Origin: Pontederia crassipes
Lineage: Eukaryota; Streptophyta; Magnoliopsida; Commelinales; Pontederiaceae
DNA length: 64,000 nt
Reading direction: 5' to 3'
Assembly: GCA_030549335.1 (NCBI GenBank)
Contig: CM060194.1
Span: 36,597,171 to 36,661,170 of the forward strand
Shown here piece by piece: positions 23,019-34,413 of this stretch. Position numbers and translations under genes: made by a program. Numbering within the stretch: the first letter of the stretch is position 1; every line of letters begins with the position of its first letter. The notes beneath the pieces were generated by a model. That model saw only the letters and a program-made list of their open reading frames with translations. It did not search any database and was not told where the DNA came from.

Positions 23019-24505
23019 ATGGAAAGGGGGAAGGGGAAAGCAGTCGCGAAGTCGTCGGGCCGCAGAAAAAGATGTGCGGAACGTTTGCCTAGATCTAACA
23101 TATGGAGTACTCCAATGTCAACCGCCTTAGTTGGATTGCTCATGCAAGAATATGTCGACGGACACATGCTAAGTGGGTCATTCCGACCTGAAGTGTGGTT
23201 GAGGATTAGGTCTAATGTTAACAAGATGACAGGGAAGGAGATGGAAGTGACACACTTAAAGAACCATGTCAAAGTCCTAAGAAGGTACTACAACTTAATC
23301 CGACAATTGACGAACAAGAGTGGGTGGGGTTGGGATAGTGTGAAGAGTATCCCTGCGCCACCTGAGAATTCTATGTGGGATGAGGTTATCACGGTGAGTT
23401 GTGTCTACTACCAACACTGATTCTAACTTAGTTTTAGCAACTCCGGTCTTAAATCACTCACCTTATGCCATATTTGTACGAACAAAATCCAGAATTTGCT
23501 AAAATCAGGAACAAGACTTTTCCATACTACGAGACATTCGATATCTTGTATTGGGACACTGTTGCAATGGGAAAGAATGCATGCCACTCAGGGAATCCAT
23601 TACAGGAGGGATAAGGAAGTTCCCATGATGACATAGTGGACATGACGATTAGGGAACATGCGCAAGAGGAAGTCCCCCAGGTTTCGCTGAACGAGGGCTT
23701 CAAAAACATTGAACTTGATGAAGGCAGCCAAAGCCCTCCTACAAACAATGGAACCAATGAGACTCGTCGAACTGTGTCAACCGGCAAGAGGACTCGTTCA
23801 AATTCAACACCAGAAAGTGGTAGGTCCAAGAAGGAGAGGATGCAAGACTTCTTAGAAGACTTCGTAGTCACCGCGAAGGAGAGGCTGCAGCTTATGAAAA
23901 GCAAAGTGGAGCGAAAAGAAACAAAAGACCGAGAGAACATTACCGAGGCTGCCTCCTACATGGCGAAGCTAGACGAACGAGTTCCAAACATAGTGGGGGA
24001 AGCACGATTGGCATGCGCAACCGCACTCCTCAATCCCATCAATCAATACCTTTTTACTCAATGTCAAGATGATGTCTCCTTGCGTGCTTGGATAGGTAGG
24101 TCAGTTGCAGACTATAGCGGCAACGCTTGCGGATCTGATCCTTCCATTCGTGCCTTCAATTATTCATCCTTGGGCAGCACTTCAGGATTACCCACTCCAA
24201 CCCCCCCTCCTTATAACAGCTCAGCAATGTTCGGGGGTACATTCGAAGGGTTCGGGGCTTCACAATACCCCCTCACGCACCACCGAATAGTAGCTACCCT
24301 ACAACGATGGGTTCATATGTCCCCCAGCGTCCACGACCAAGGAGCCCTCGAGGTGGTTAATCGTCCGAACGTGTCCCCAACTTTATCAGCGTTGTCCTAT
24401 TTCAGCTATCTAGTGTCTCCAACTTTATCAGCATGTTTGAATCTGATTCGCACTATGTCTTTCCTTATATGTCTTTGTCGAGGAACTTATGTGCCAATGT
24501 TATGA
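23019..24505 (+). pseudogene. Harbinger ORF1: Myb/SANT-like DNA-binding protein, broken
   Basis: In PIF/Harbinger elements ORF1 binds DNA and helps bring the transposase to the ends. Exon 1 begins at MERGKGKAV (23019) and ends at a GT donor at 23394. It holds a Myb/SANT-like domain of the Myb_DNA-bind_3 kind: WSTPMSTALVGLLMQEY, HLKNHVKVLRRYYNLI, and a GWGWDS motif. After a short intron (acceptor near 23470-23492) the frame continues as NPEFAKIRNKTFPYYE, but a TAA at about 23611 interrupts it. It then stays open from 23636 with an acidic Ser/Thr linker, a basic patch (GRSKKERM) and a helical C-terminus. One stop in an otherwise good frame suggests recent inactivation. Confidence 0.75.
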
Positions 24506-24690
24506 TGTCTCAATTTCGAATTGTTGAACTTTAATACTCATGATTTGTAGTAATGTTGTGTGATATGCTTATTCATGTTATCAATGTCTCCATGCTTATT
24601 CATGACTTCGGTGTTGTTTGTAATCAAATTTGAATATTTCAACATTCTAGACAATTGAATACATTTTTTCAAGTTATATTCGGCGAAGGC

Positions 24691-26059
24691 ATGTCTTCTA
24701 CTAGTGACAACACATCCCTTGAGCTAGAGGATGATGTATTAGAAGAGGAGGTTATGGCAGCATTACTTGTTGCACACCATAATGAATCGAGTGACGAATC
24801 GGAGACATTACCCATTTCAAGGAGGAGGTGTAGGACTCGACCCTACTCTAGCCGTGAAGCCATCCATGAGATGTTGGCAGGCCACCCGACACGGGGTTAC
24901 GAGAATTTTTGTGTTAACAATAATATTTTCTTAAAATTAGAAGAGTTGTTATCCAGTAGGGGACTCCTCACTTCATCGCGGCATGTTTCTATGCGTGAGC
25001 AACTAGCCATATTCCTAAGTGCAATTGGATGCTCGAATAGTAATAGGGATCTTCAAGAGGCATTCCAACATTCCGGAAAGACGATATCACGCTATTTCAA
25101 TAGTGCTCTAGAAGCAATATGCTCCCTGAGCGAAGAGTTCATCCAACAACCAAGTGCCACCGTTGGTGTCCACCCCCGAGTGTGCGGGAATCGTTGTTTC
25201 TATCACTACTTCGCGATCAGTTTATACTACTCTACCACTACATGTTTTTTCTCATATAATGATGAAAAAGCAAATCTTATGCCCTCTCATTTTGTGAAGT
25301 GAATGTCGTCTTGTCTTGTAGAATGCACTTGGGGCTATCGATGGCACTCACATACCTGCACACATTAAGAAGTCGAAGCAAATTCCTTTCCGCAATCGTA
25401 AAGGCTTCTTATCGTAGAATGTAATGGCTGCTGTTTCCTTTGACAACTCCTTCTTGTATGTGTGCACCGGGTGGGAGGGTTCAGCGGGTGACATGAAGGT
25501 CTTGAAATGGTGCATAGAAGAGGGGGATTTTGTCATGCCGGATGGTGAGTATATCGTAGTAGTCTTATACATCTGAAGATCTTGCCCATCACAATATATT
25601 TCTAACTTTCGTCTAGTCCATAAATTGTGCAGGGAAGTTCTATCTTGTTGACTCAGGCTATGCGAATACCGATAAGTTTTTGGCACCATACAGGGGGTAG
25701 ATACCACTTGGGAGCTTTCCACAATGAAGCGGCTACACCGTAACGCAAGGGAGAAGTACAATCATCGCCATGCACAACTACGTAACTGTGTGGAGAAAAC
25801 TTTCGGGATTCCCAAATAGTGTTTCCGAATCCTCCAACTACCAATTCATCATCGTTTTAAGATGCAATGTCGAATTGTCATGGCATGTTGCATGATACAC
25901 AAGAGGACATATATTTCAACATGAGATTGGAACGAGAACCTCCAGAGCTTCAGCCAGATGATAGGGTTCCATGCATCGATGCTGGACGAGATGAAAGGAT
26001 TCGAGGAGAACAACAACGTGACCTATCTGTGGGATGATTGCAGGCAGTCGTTGAGGTAG
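24691..26059 (+). pseudogene. PIF/Harbinger DDE transposase, multiply broken
   Basis: This nuclease cuts and joins the element ends. Start is MSSTSDNTS at 24691, after an out-of-frame leader. Exon 1 has an acidic N-terminus, then a helical DNA-binding region (MREQLAIFLSAIG, HSGKTISRYFNSALEAI). Exon 2 (25322-25544) has the first catalytic Asp in GAIDGTHI; exon 3 (from 25633) has the second in LVDSGYANTDKFLAPY, and the catalytic Glu in CVEKTFGIPK. Damage: TAG near 25415, where the family has Gln; at least one frameshift between 25700 and 25745; TAG near 25820; TGA near 25923. The tail (YLWDDCRQSLR) ends at 26059. Introns retain GT-AG borders. All three catalytic acids are still encoded. Confidence 0.85.
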
Positions 26060-27226
26060 GTTCTTTATTTTGACAATGTGTCTTCGGCCTAAAAGTTCTA
26101 TATTTTGAGGTGAATATTACTTTCTTCACAAAGGTAGGTCATTTACTTTGAAGTGCTAATAACTTTCTTCAGAAAACATTTTCAGGTTACTGCATTGCTG
26201 AAGTTCCATGCTGTGAAGATCACTGGTACATTCTCAGTTATTTAACAACTTCGCGGTCGTTCAAATTCAATCTAGTCTGATTTGTTTCTACAATTTTATC
26301 ACAGATGACGATGCTGATGACCCAGTGCTCCAATCTGCTCATTGCCAATTGTCCATCACAATTTCTTTTAAATATGGCTGAACTTAGTTGTCATCTACAG
26401 TGTAAAATGTGACTAAATTTCCTTGTGAACTATAATGTAAAATGTGACTGGACTTGATTGTTCAAATGTTGGATTGTTTCATGATACATAAAGGTTGTTC
26501 AATTGCAAAATTTGTGCTTTGTGCTGGTCCATATGCCTTGAATGTCACTCCACTGGGTTGTTCAATTGTTCATTTGTTTCACGATACATGAAAGTTGTTC
26601 AAACTTTGTGCTTATGTCATACAAGAGGAGCACCTTTCTACCACATTGGGTTCATTTGTATCATGTCATGTGAGAGAGACAGAGACACTGTTAATAGAAT
26701 AGGGTATCAGGATATCACATCCTGCAAATAGAATAGAAATGAACATTTGTATATTTTGTTGTTACCTACGCCAATTTTGTAGCGCGATCTCATCTGAACA
26801 AAAGCAATATTTTCTAGGGAGTAGAACTCTATACCATTCTATGATCACCAACTTTCTGATTTCTGAGTCCATATTCTTAGTAACACTGCGACATGATTGC
26901 TAAGATACAAACCACTTTGTTAGTTGTCCACAATAATTTCACAAAATAACTTATGATAAAATTTTGATACCTGTCGCAACGTCTCTGTAGTATTCTTAGC
27001 AAGATTTCAGCAGCTATTTCTTATAATTTCATCTCTCGGAAGGTATATAGTTCAATTATTGAAATGGTTCAAGTTATACAATACAAACCTAGACGAGCAT
27101 GCCTTTTTACCCATCAAGCACAGTTCCCTCAAACCTAAGAACAAAGGAATCAAGATATACATCTCCCAAAACCACAGCCAACTTTATTAAGATCAAGGGA
27201 TAGAAGAAGATGGCCCTTGACAAATT

Positions 27227-27319
27227 CTAGGCATTGGTCACCTTCAGGGCATCGCCCTTCTCTTTCAGGCTGACAAGCAAACTATCGAAGCTCTTCTTGA
27301 AGGAATCCACACCCTCGGC
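27227..27319 (-). pseudogene. Captured last exon of a host gene (possibly transaldolase-like)
   Basis: Read leftward, an acceptor-like 'cacatgag' precedes 30 codons starting AEGVDSFKKSFDSLLVSL, ending LKVTNA and a TAG at 27227-27229. Apparent 3'-UTR sequence follows to about 27120. The SFKKSFDSLL pattern resembles the C-terminus of plant transaldolases, but this identification is from memory and weak. No upstream exons are present; the DNA turns into a (TA)20 tract about 35 bp further out. It lies inside the Harbinger element, opposite in strand to the transposase, and looks like a transduplicated gene end rather than a working gene. Confidence 0.45.
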
Positions 27320-27350
27320 CTCATGTGATATTCTGATATCTTAATGTTTA

Positions 27351-27353
<3 letters not shown>

Positions 27354-27393
<40 letters not shown>
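27354..27393. repeat. (TA)20 microsatellite
   Basis: Uninterrupted TA repeat separating the captured exon from the RNase H1-N-like ORF. Confidence 0.95.
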
Positions 27394-27394
<1 letters not shown>

Positions 27395-27583
27395 CTACAT
27401 TCAAAAGATATGATTAATTTAATGATGAATGGCAATGACAATTCACATGGATGCAAGATGCCATGACAAATTTCCAACTCATAACTCTAACTCATAATCT
27501 GTAACTCATGACAAAGCAATAGGTTGTCCATATAGTCAGAAGTTAATACTAAATTCTTACAATGCAACATGACAACTAAATTC

Positions 27584-28027
27584 TTATACTCCTTTCCCTT
27601 CTAATTTGTGACCCTCCATACCACAAACATAAGTGTTAACATGAATAAGAAAGATAAATATTACAAACATCACTAGCACTGCGTTGTTCCTCGTACATCT
27701 GCATTCACAAAGCTCACTTCTTGTGCGATCCTGGCTTGTCATCTTCGAGCTACCTGTCTCCTTCTCTGCTGCTCCATCTTCGGGGGCCTCGAGCCTTGTT
27801 GGTCTCTCGTACAACATGTCATAGTACTTGAACAATGATTCTAAAGCTTCATCGTACGAGTCAAACCTCTTATACAAACAACATGAATAACCTAAAACTT
27901 GTTCTGCACATTCTGTCCACGTGTCGTATACACCCCTCTTGCGACCTTCATAAACCACGTAGAACCTGCAAGGACTCATCTCCTGGCTATGTGATATGAG
28001 GTTCCTCCTGCGAGCGGAAAGAAACAT
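27584..28027 (-). CDS. RNase H1 N-terminal (viroplasmin-like) domain protein with C-terminal membrane segment
   Basis: Intact ORF of 147 codons from the ATG at 28027. A pyrimidine tract plus CAG just inside it ('ttccgctcgcag') looks like a splice acceptor, so Met17 (ATG at 27979) is an equally good start. Residues 21-66 form the compact RNase H1 N-terminal/Cauli_VI fold signature: FYVVYEGRKRGVYDTW, then a central C..QV.GY, then YKRFDSYDEALESLF. In RNase H1 this module binds RNA/DNA hybrids or dsRNA. The catalytic RNase H domain is absent. Residues 78-105 are charged and Ser/Thr-rich, 107-111 are Cys-rich (CECRC), and 116-131 are strongly hydrophobic (VLVMFVIFIFLIHV), a likely membrane anchor. 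It lies inside the Harbinger element on the strand opposite the transposase. It is undamaged although the transposase is broken. Expression is unproven. Confidence 0.6.
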   Translation of the reverse strand: MFLSARRRNLISHSQEMSPCRFYVVYEGRKRGVYDTWTECAEQVLGYSCCLYKRFDSYDEALESLFKYYDMLYERPTRLEAPEDGAAEKETGSSKMTSQDRTRSELCECRCTRNNAVLVMFVIFIFLIHVNTYVCGMEGHKLEGKGV

Positions 28028-29155
28028 AATATGAATGATGAAAGTTGCAATATATTTCAGTACAATGAAAGATGAAGGTTATGCATAATATGAATGACAC
28101 AATTTAATCATGCTCTTACATTGACAGAGTTGATTACGACCCAATTGCAACGTTTAACACAAACAAAATATTGCACCAAGTATGCCATTGTCAACCTACT
28201 TTGCCTTCATGAGCGGCATACATGAGCGAAACATTCGTATCTTGTGAACTAAATATATGGCTTAATTTCATAGTTTGTTGCTGGAAAATCAGTATTTTTG
28301 CAGAAACTTAGGTCATCATATCAATAGTTTCTTTCCGTGATCATTACAGAAAACAAGTTTTTATCGTTGTAAAATGTGAGGAGCTGCTAATTGCTCTGTC
28401 AGATGAAGACTGAATTGAAGGCTCGTACTGCCCTATTCGACACTTCCTCCCATCATGAATTTACATTCTGAGAGATAATATATATGACTTCAAATTAGGG
28501 CTGAAGTTTATTGTGACAGCAATAATGAAATATGACCACAGGATCACAACATAACAGAATACACAGCAATATGTGATGGATCATCAAACAAGAAAAAATA
28601 GGAACGAACTCAAATGATGCTTCATGGAGAGGAGGGAATCGCCTCAGCCGGCTCCAGGGCAGATCTCCCGAGGGGTGTGCGTGCGAGAGCTAGGGAGGGA
28701 GTGAGGGAAGGTTGGAGGAAGAAAGGACCTGGCTGGATTGCAGAGGCGGCAGATTTGCCGGGCGACAATGGTTGCCTCCACCAAACAAGAGCTGGAGATC
28801 CTCACGAGAATGGTTGCCTCCACCGCCAACCTCCGACAGCAGACGACGTGTTTCACTTGCACCGAAGATGGTTGCCGCTGGCTCGAGCGCAGATTTCGAC
28901 TGGGCAATGAGTCGTCCGTCTCGTGCCCTAGCCGGCAATCGTCGACGATTAATGAGAGGGGTAAATGGCTCACAAATGATTTAATAAGGAGAGGGGTAAG
29001 ATTGTCATTTTGCATGAGGGTTCCCATTTGGTTCTCCAAACATCATGGAACTGTGATGTCAAATCGAATTTTAGTTCCGTCTACTATTATCCAAGCATAC
29101 TCCGAACTAATCTGTCAATTCAACTATGCACGGAAAATTTAAGAAGAACCGCGAT
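28028..29155. other. Harbinger 3' non-coding region
   Basis: AT-rich to 28600, then a GC-rich block (28610-28960) with 'aatggttgcctccacc' repeated at about 28768 and 28810. ORFs in that block overlap in several frames without recognisable content. Confidence 0.5.
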
Positions 29156-29178
29156 TCCGTTTCCAAACGGGGAATTTA

Positions 29179-29762
29179 ATAAGAATAAGAGGTAGAATAT
29201 GTATTATCATCTTTTTAATAATAAATCACATTAAGTTTTTTTTTTACTTGAGAGTCATTTTTTTACTTCTCTTTTTCCATCTCTTAAATTCCACACATAA
29301 AATATTTTATTTATTATATATATGTGTGTTTATTTAAAAAATTAATTTAATACTATTTATTATCTGTCATTTCATAAAAAAATTCTCATTTTTTTGTAAA
29401 ATATAATTTCTTATAAATATAATTTATTAAAATTTTCATAATATATTATTTTTTAAAAATTTACATAATATTTTAGTTCATGCTCAATATTTACTAATTA
29501 ATAATAATATATTTTATATTTATAATTTCTATATTTCATTCAAGCATTTATTAAAATTAATTTATCACATCATCTTTTCAAATCTTATCGTTACATTTAA
29601 TTCTATTCAAATATACCATCAACTAATTTGTCAATTCCATTACTCGTCAAAAACTATGATCATGAAACTTTTAGAAATTCTACTTGTTCCAGTAAAATAT
29701 TTCTAATAAACCTAGCATCATCTATGGGCAAATAAATGATAGGAGCTGCTTGAATCATTAGT
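29179..29762. other. AT-rich spacer between Harbinger and hAT elements
   Basis: No gene or element boundary seen. Confidence 0.5.
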
Positions 29763-29771
29763 GTTTCTTCT

Positions 29772-31250
29772 AGGGGTGTTCACTAGGTAATCTGAACCGA
29801 CCTGTTAGTGTTTGGGTCAGTTCTGATCCAAGGTCGAGTCGAACTCGACCCAAACTGAGCTGAACCCGATTACTTTCGAGTCGAGTTTAAGTTCTCCTTT
29901 TTCGACCCAGATGGATCCGACCCAAACCGATAGACCCAGGCCAGATGGCATTTCAAGTTGAACCGCGGAGGTTGAGCTACTGATTCGCTGAACATGACGA
30001 GTCAAATATGATTTTGTTTCCTACTTGCCAACATTCTGCCCTAACTCTAGACCGATTGAGGCTGAGCCCCTACGGGCAGCATGACAGCACCCATCCGCCG
30101 GCGTTGCTGCATCTCGGCTCTCGCACTCACAACCTCGCAGCCTCGTAGGCGCAGGCACAACCTCGCAGGCGCAGGCACAGCCTCGCCGGCATCGCTGCCT
30201 CACAGAAACTTCGAAAACTCGAAGCCTCTGGTTGGTTGTCGATGGGCCCCTGGACTTCTCATAGAAAAGCCAAGCTACCCACGATCGGCGATCCTATCAT
30301 GCCTCGAGAGCTTGGCACCTCGCAAAAATGCGTAGAACGACAGAACAGAAGCCCCTCCTCTCACGACTTAAGCTCGGTGTCTCACAACAAAGGGTAGAAA
30401 ACCCTCGTCCTCTCTTGCACCTCTCATGGTCTCACCGTCAACCAATCGCTACTTGCCCCTGCTCACTGTCGTCAGCCCTTCACACACGCCACACGGAATT
30501 CCTCGCTCGCAGAATCGCAGAAAGGAGTCAACTTCAGTCGAGGATCGCTTAGTAACTAGTAAGGCCCCTGAATCCTAATTCCCTGAATCCATGTTTGATT
30601 TCTTGTTTCATTCTTTCGCGAACATCTATTTCATAACCAAATATGTACATTCTTTTCTTATGATTGCTTGCTCCTCCGGTCTGCTACAATCTTTTCTTAT
30701 TATATGTACATTGATTTCATTTTTTCTGTGGATCACATAGGTATATGTGTGAATCACCTATTGGTCATGGATCTGGCTGGTAACAGATAGCTATCAAATA
30801 GATGACAACATCATAGCTGTGGTCATTCGACTAGTCACTGATCATTTTATAATTTTGGCATGGACCCTTTTATTCATTGTGTTCTGAAGCTGACTACAAA
30901 AAAGTGGTTCATTGGATGAATGAAGCACAATGAGCTATAAATGATGACTCTATTTATGACGCTCTATCGGAGGCATTCTCCTTGAAATTGAAATATGAAG
31001 CATTCTCAACTCCTCTCCTCGCCCATCAAAGATCAAACTGAGGTATGCTATGTATATGCAAAATGTAGATTATTAACTTATTAGGACAACTTGTTTATAG
31101 TTTTCTAATTTCTTCTCTGTTTTTATAGGATCATAACAATGACGATCCAAAATACAAGTGGAACTCAAATTAGAAGTGCACCTACTCTGACAAATTTACA
31201 TGGAGCTTCTTCTCATGATTTAGAATAAGTACATGGTCAACAATGAAGCT
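29772..31250 (+). other. hAT 5' region
   Basis: A subterminal repeat zone is followed by a GC-rich stretch (30080-30560) with short repeats ('cctcgcaggcgcaggcacag'), then probable non-coding and first exons of the transposase near 30990-31250. No continuous ORF is left. Confidence 0.4.
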
Positions 31251-31255
31251 CATCA

Positions 31256-34200
31256 TGTCACGACCACAATTTAACCCGCGAGTTAAACTAGAGTTCGCGA
31301 GTCATTACGGACGATCAAATAAAATTATGAAGAAATGCAGAAACGTGATGTAATTTACTCTTCCTTTTACAACATACATAAGAATGAAAATATCATAAAA
31401 TAAACTACACAATTTATGATGATCCTTCAGAGCAAACTAATAATCCTTAAGTTTTACATTTCACAAAATGCTTTTGCCTTCTTACAAAATAATACATATG
31501 AATTGTACATAACTAAATCCTTCGACATCCTAATAGAAGGATACGAAGGACTCAAATTTTTCCATCTTACCATGAACCCTTCAAATAATATCATCTCGCA
31601 TGATTCCTAAGAATTATCTGAAAAATATTAGAAACAACAGAATGAGCTAAAATAGCTCAGTAAGTTGATAACTCATAACATATATGTTACCAACTAATCA
31701 ATTTGGAGGGACATAAAAAAGCATGCAATAATCATAATATCAGGGTCTATATCTTCATACATTTACTACATACATATATAACATCCCAATCATAATCATT
31801 ACACTCAATTTACATTCATTGTCACTTAAATATATCAAACATGTGTATGCAATGCAACACTCTCATATATATGCACGAATCACCAACTGGCCAATGGTCG
31901 GTAGGTGGATTCTAGAGGTGGCTACCATTGTGATCGGCGATGTAGCACTTAGCTTAATTCTACCTCATCCCTTTCGGGGAACAATCATATAGTGATAGGT
32001 GGATTCTAGAGGTGGCCCCTACGAATTCTAGAGGTGGCTCCCATCGCGACTCCCCACGATGTAGCACTTAGCTCCGTATGGCACTTAGCTCCAATCTATC
32101 TCATCCCATATTTGGGGAATAAAAATGATGTATTGGATTCTAGATGTGGCTCCCATCATGATCAGCGATGTAATACTTAGCTCCAATCATCACATATGCA
32201 GATGCAAGCAGATGCAGATGCATGATTCATCATATAACAATTTCATATAAAAAAATCAAAGGATTAACCATATCTTGTAACTCAAATATCAGAAGATGAA
32301 TCATGTCGAACACCGATCAAATGGAATAGGATTGCATTTTATTAAATCAATCCTTAACATAACACATGCTTTTCAATTATACCATCACTCGATCAATCAT
32401 TTCAAACGGAACAAGATTGCACTTCTCGTAATCCATTCATAACATATCACATATGCATTTCAAATGTGCAATCATACAATCGATCATATATATTTTTCAT
32501 AGTTGCATTTGTTGAAATCAATTCATAACCTAACCAAAATATATTTAATACATATAACAATCGATGTCACACCAAATTCAATAGAGGTGAAAACATAGAG
32601 TAGGAGAAACCAACTTACCTATAAGGGCTAACAAAATATTTTCCTTTCCCTTTCACTACTTTACTCTTCTACTCCTATAACAATAATAATAAGGAACACA
32701 TTACTACTATGATATGAGCACAAGCCTATAACACATAAAACATCATTAATTGCAAAGGGTATATGAATCTTAAGTATTTACTCTTATAACTTAAGTAACT
32801 ATTTAGCATAAGGATTGACCTAATAATATGACAGATTGCACACACAGTAAAGAAAAATCCATATATTCTTATATACATGACCAAATGACATCATTCAAAT
32901 TTTCTTTAGTTTCATATTACATATACATTCATCTGTAAAAGTTTCATTTACTATTTCATTATGATTTGCTCTCATGAAAATCAACATTCATCCTAACTTT
33001 TATGTTGTTTCTATGTCCTGACAGATTGAGTAACCTTACTTTTATGATTTATATAAAATAATAAACATTCCATGTTCTAGTAATTTTAATTCTCCCAAAT
33101 TGTAGACATCCTAGGGTGCAAGTCATAAAATTATTTCTCTCTATTTGTACTGAGCACAATAAAATTAACCAATACTAGCATAATCTGCCCTAAGCTCCAT
33201 TCTGACTGACTGAGTAAGGCTCGGTAAAATATTTATAACTTTCGCTACACATATCATTTTCTAGTGATTACAATTGTCAATGAAACCTAACATCAATATC
33301 TATAACACCCTAAATTATCAAATAATTCCATGACATATTAAATTTAATATATAATTTACAAATTCGGGTAGCAACTTCGGCGGACAGAGTGATGGTACCT
33401 TAAAGATACGAGCATAACTTTGTGTACAAAAATCATATTAACTTGATTCCAAAGCTCAATGAAAACTCATAGGGGATCAATCATAATAAATTTCATAATT
33501 TTTGGATCACTCTAAGGTATGAAATTATGTAGCTAAAGATTCGTGAATCAATTGAACATGGCTAGGGTTAATCTTACCCATGAACAACATGAGTTTTTCT
33601 CCATGTTCAAGTAAAATCCAAAAATAGATGGATAATAAAGGTTCAGAGTCACCCTAATTAAGAATTATGTAGTTAAAATTCAAAGAAAATGAAATAGGAA
33701 CTTACCAAACTTTAAAACCCTAGTTGCCCCTTCTCTTTTTTCTAATTTACTTCAATCATGTAGTATGGTGTCTTCTACCTTCTCTTTTTCTAATTTCGGC
33801 CAAGGGTGGTGAATAGGGCAAAGGAAGGTAGTAAAGGGTGAAAGGATAAGTATTAAAAGGAAGGGGGGAACCGACTTCAAGTGGTGGAAACCAGTTTTCC
33901 AAAAATACCCTTGTTTATATGGCTTATTCACATATAATGCCATTTAAGTAAATGGCTTTTGCATTTTTTATTTATTTATTTATTTATTCATTTAATTAAG
34001 ACATTACATGTAAATAAGAAACTACTCCCCATTTGGATTCAAATAAAATATTTAGAAAATAAATAACTAAGGAATCGAAATCTAAATTTTTGTCCAAAGA
34101 ACAAAAACGCGATTTCGCAGATTTTTCGATTTTGTGTCTACGTTTTACCTAACTCATACACCTCCTAAAAATTCTTAAAAATCACATTTAGAATTCTTTC

Positions 34201-34413
34201 ATATATAGGAACAATTACCGGGACTTTAATTTTCCAAATTTTCACTTTTCTGAAAAACACATTTTCATGCCTTAAGTAAATTCCCATCGCTTTCGCACTT
34301 TAGTTGATATTGAAGTGTAAGTCTTAACATCACATTCATAGAGATTATCAATAAGATAATATAACATCACATTCATACAACTAATCATGCATGATTAACT
34401 TAGGGATATTACA
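31256..34413 (-). mobile_element. Solo gypsy LTR, 3.16 kb, inserted in the hAT transposase gene
   Basis: Starts TGTCACGACC and ends GGATATTACA; flanks are catca (31251-31255) and catcc (34414-34418), a 5-bp duplication with one mismatch. Read in reverse it starts TGTAATATCCC and ends GGTCGTGACA, the usual form of Del/Tekay-type gypsy LTRs, so minus orientation is likely. No primer site, polypurine tract or coding region adjoins it, which fits LTR-LTR recombination that removed the body. AT-rich with no gene; the minus ORF at 33752-33943 looks accidental. Confidence 0.7.
31905..32190. repeat. Degenerate tandem repeat within the solo LTR
   Basis: Units containing 'ggattctagaggtggctccc' and 'gatgtagcacttagctccaa' recur about four times with variable spacing. 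Confidence 0.75.

Larger units (their letters stand above)
21770..29175 (+). mobile_element. PIF/Harbinger DNA transposon, 7.4 kb, with passenger sequences
   Basis: Flanked by TTA on both sides (21767-21769 and 29176-29178). Left end 'tgggatcgtttggttgcgga' and complement of right end 'attccccgtttggaaacgga' share CGTTTGG at identical distance from each terminus. Inside, on the plus strand, are the two genes expected of the superfamily: a Myb/SANT-like ORF1 and a DDE transposase. Both are disrupted, so the element is not autonomous now. On the minus strand lie a host-like terminal exon (27227-27319) and an intact ORF with an RNase H1 N-terminal domain (27584-28027), neither standard for the superfamily. 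Remaining parts (21790-23000, 26060-27200, 28030-29155) are non-coding; 28610-28960 is GC-rich with short internal repeats. Confidence 0.85.

Noticed and set aside
28614..29142. Five overlapping ORFs near the right Harbinger end
   Set aside because: They open in four frames at once because of local GC content; no domain and no conserved motif.
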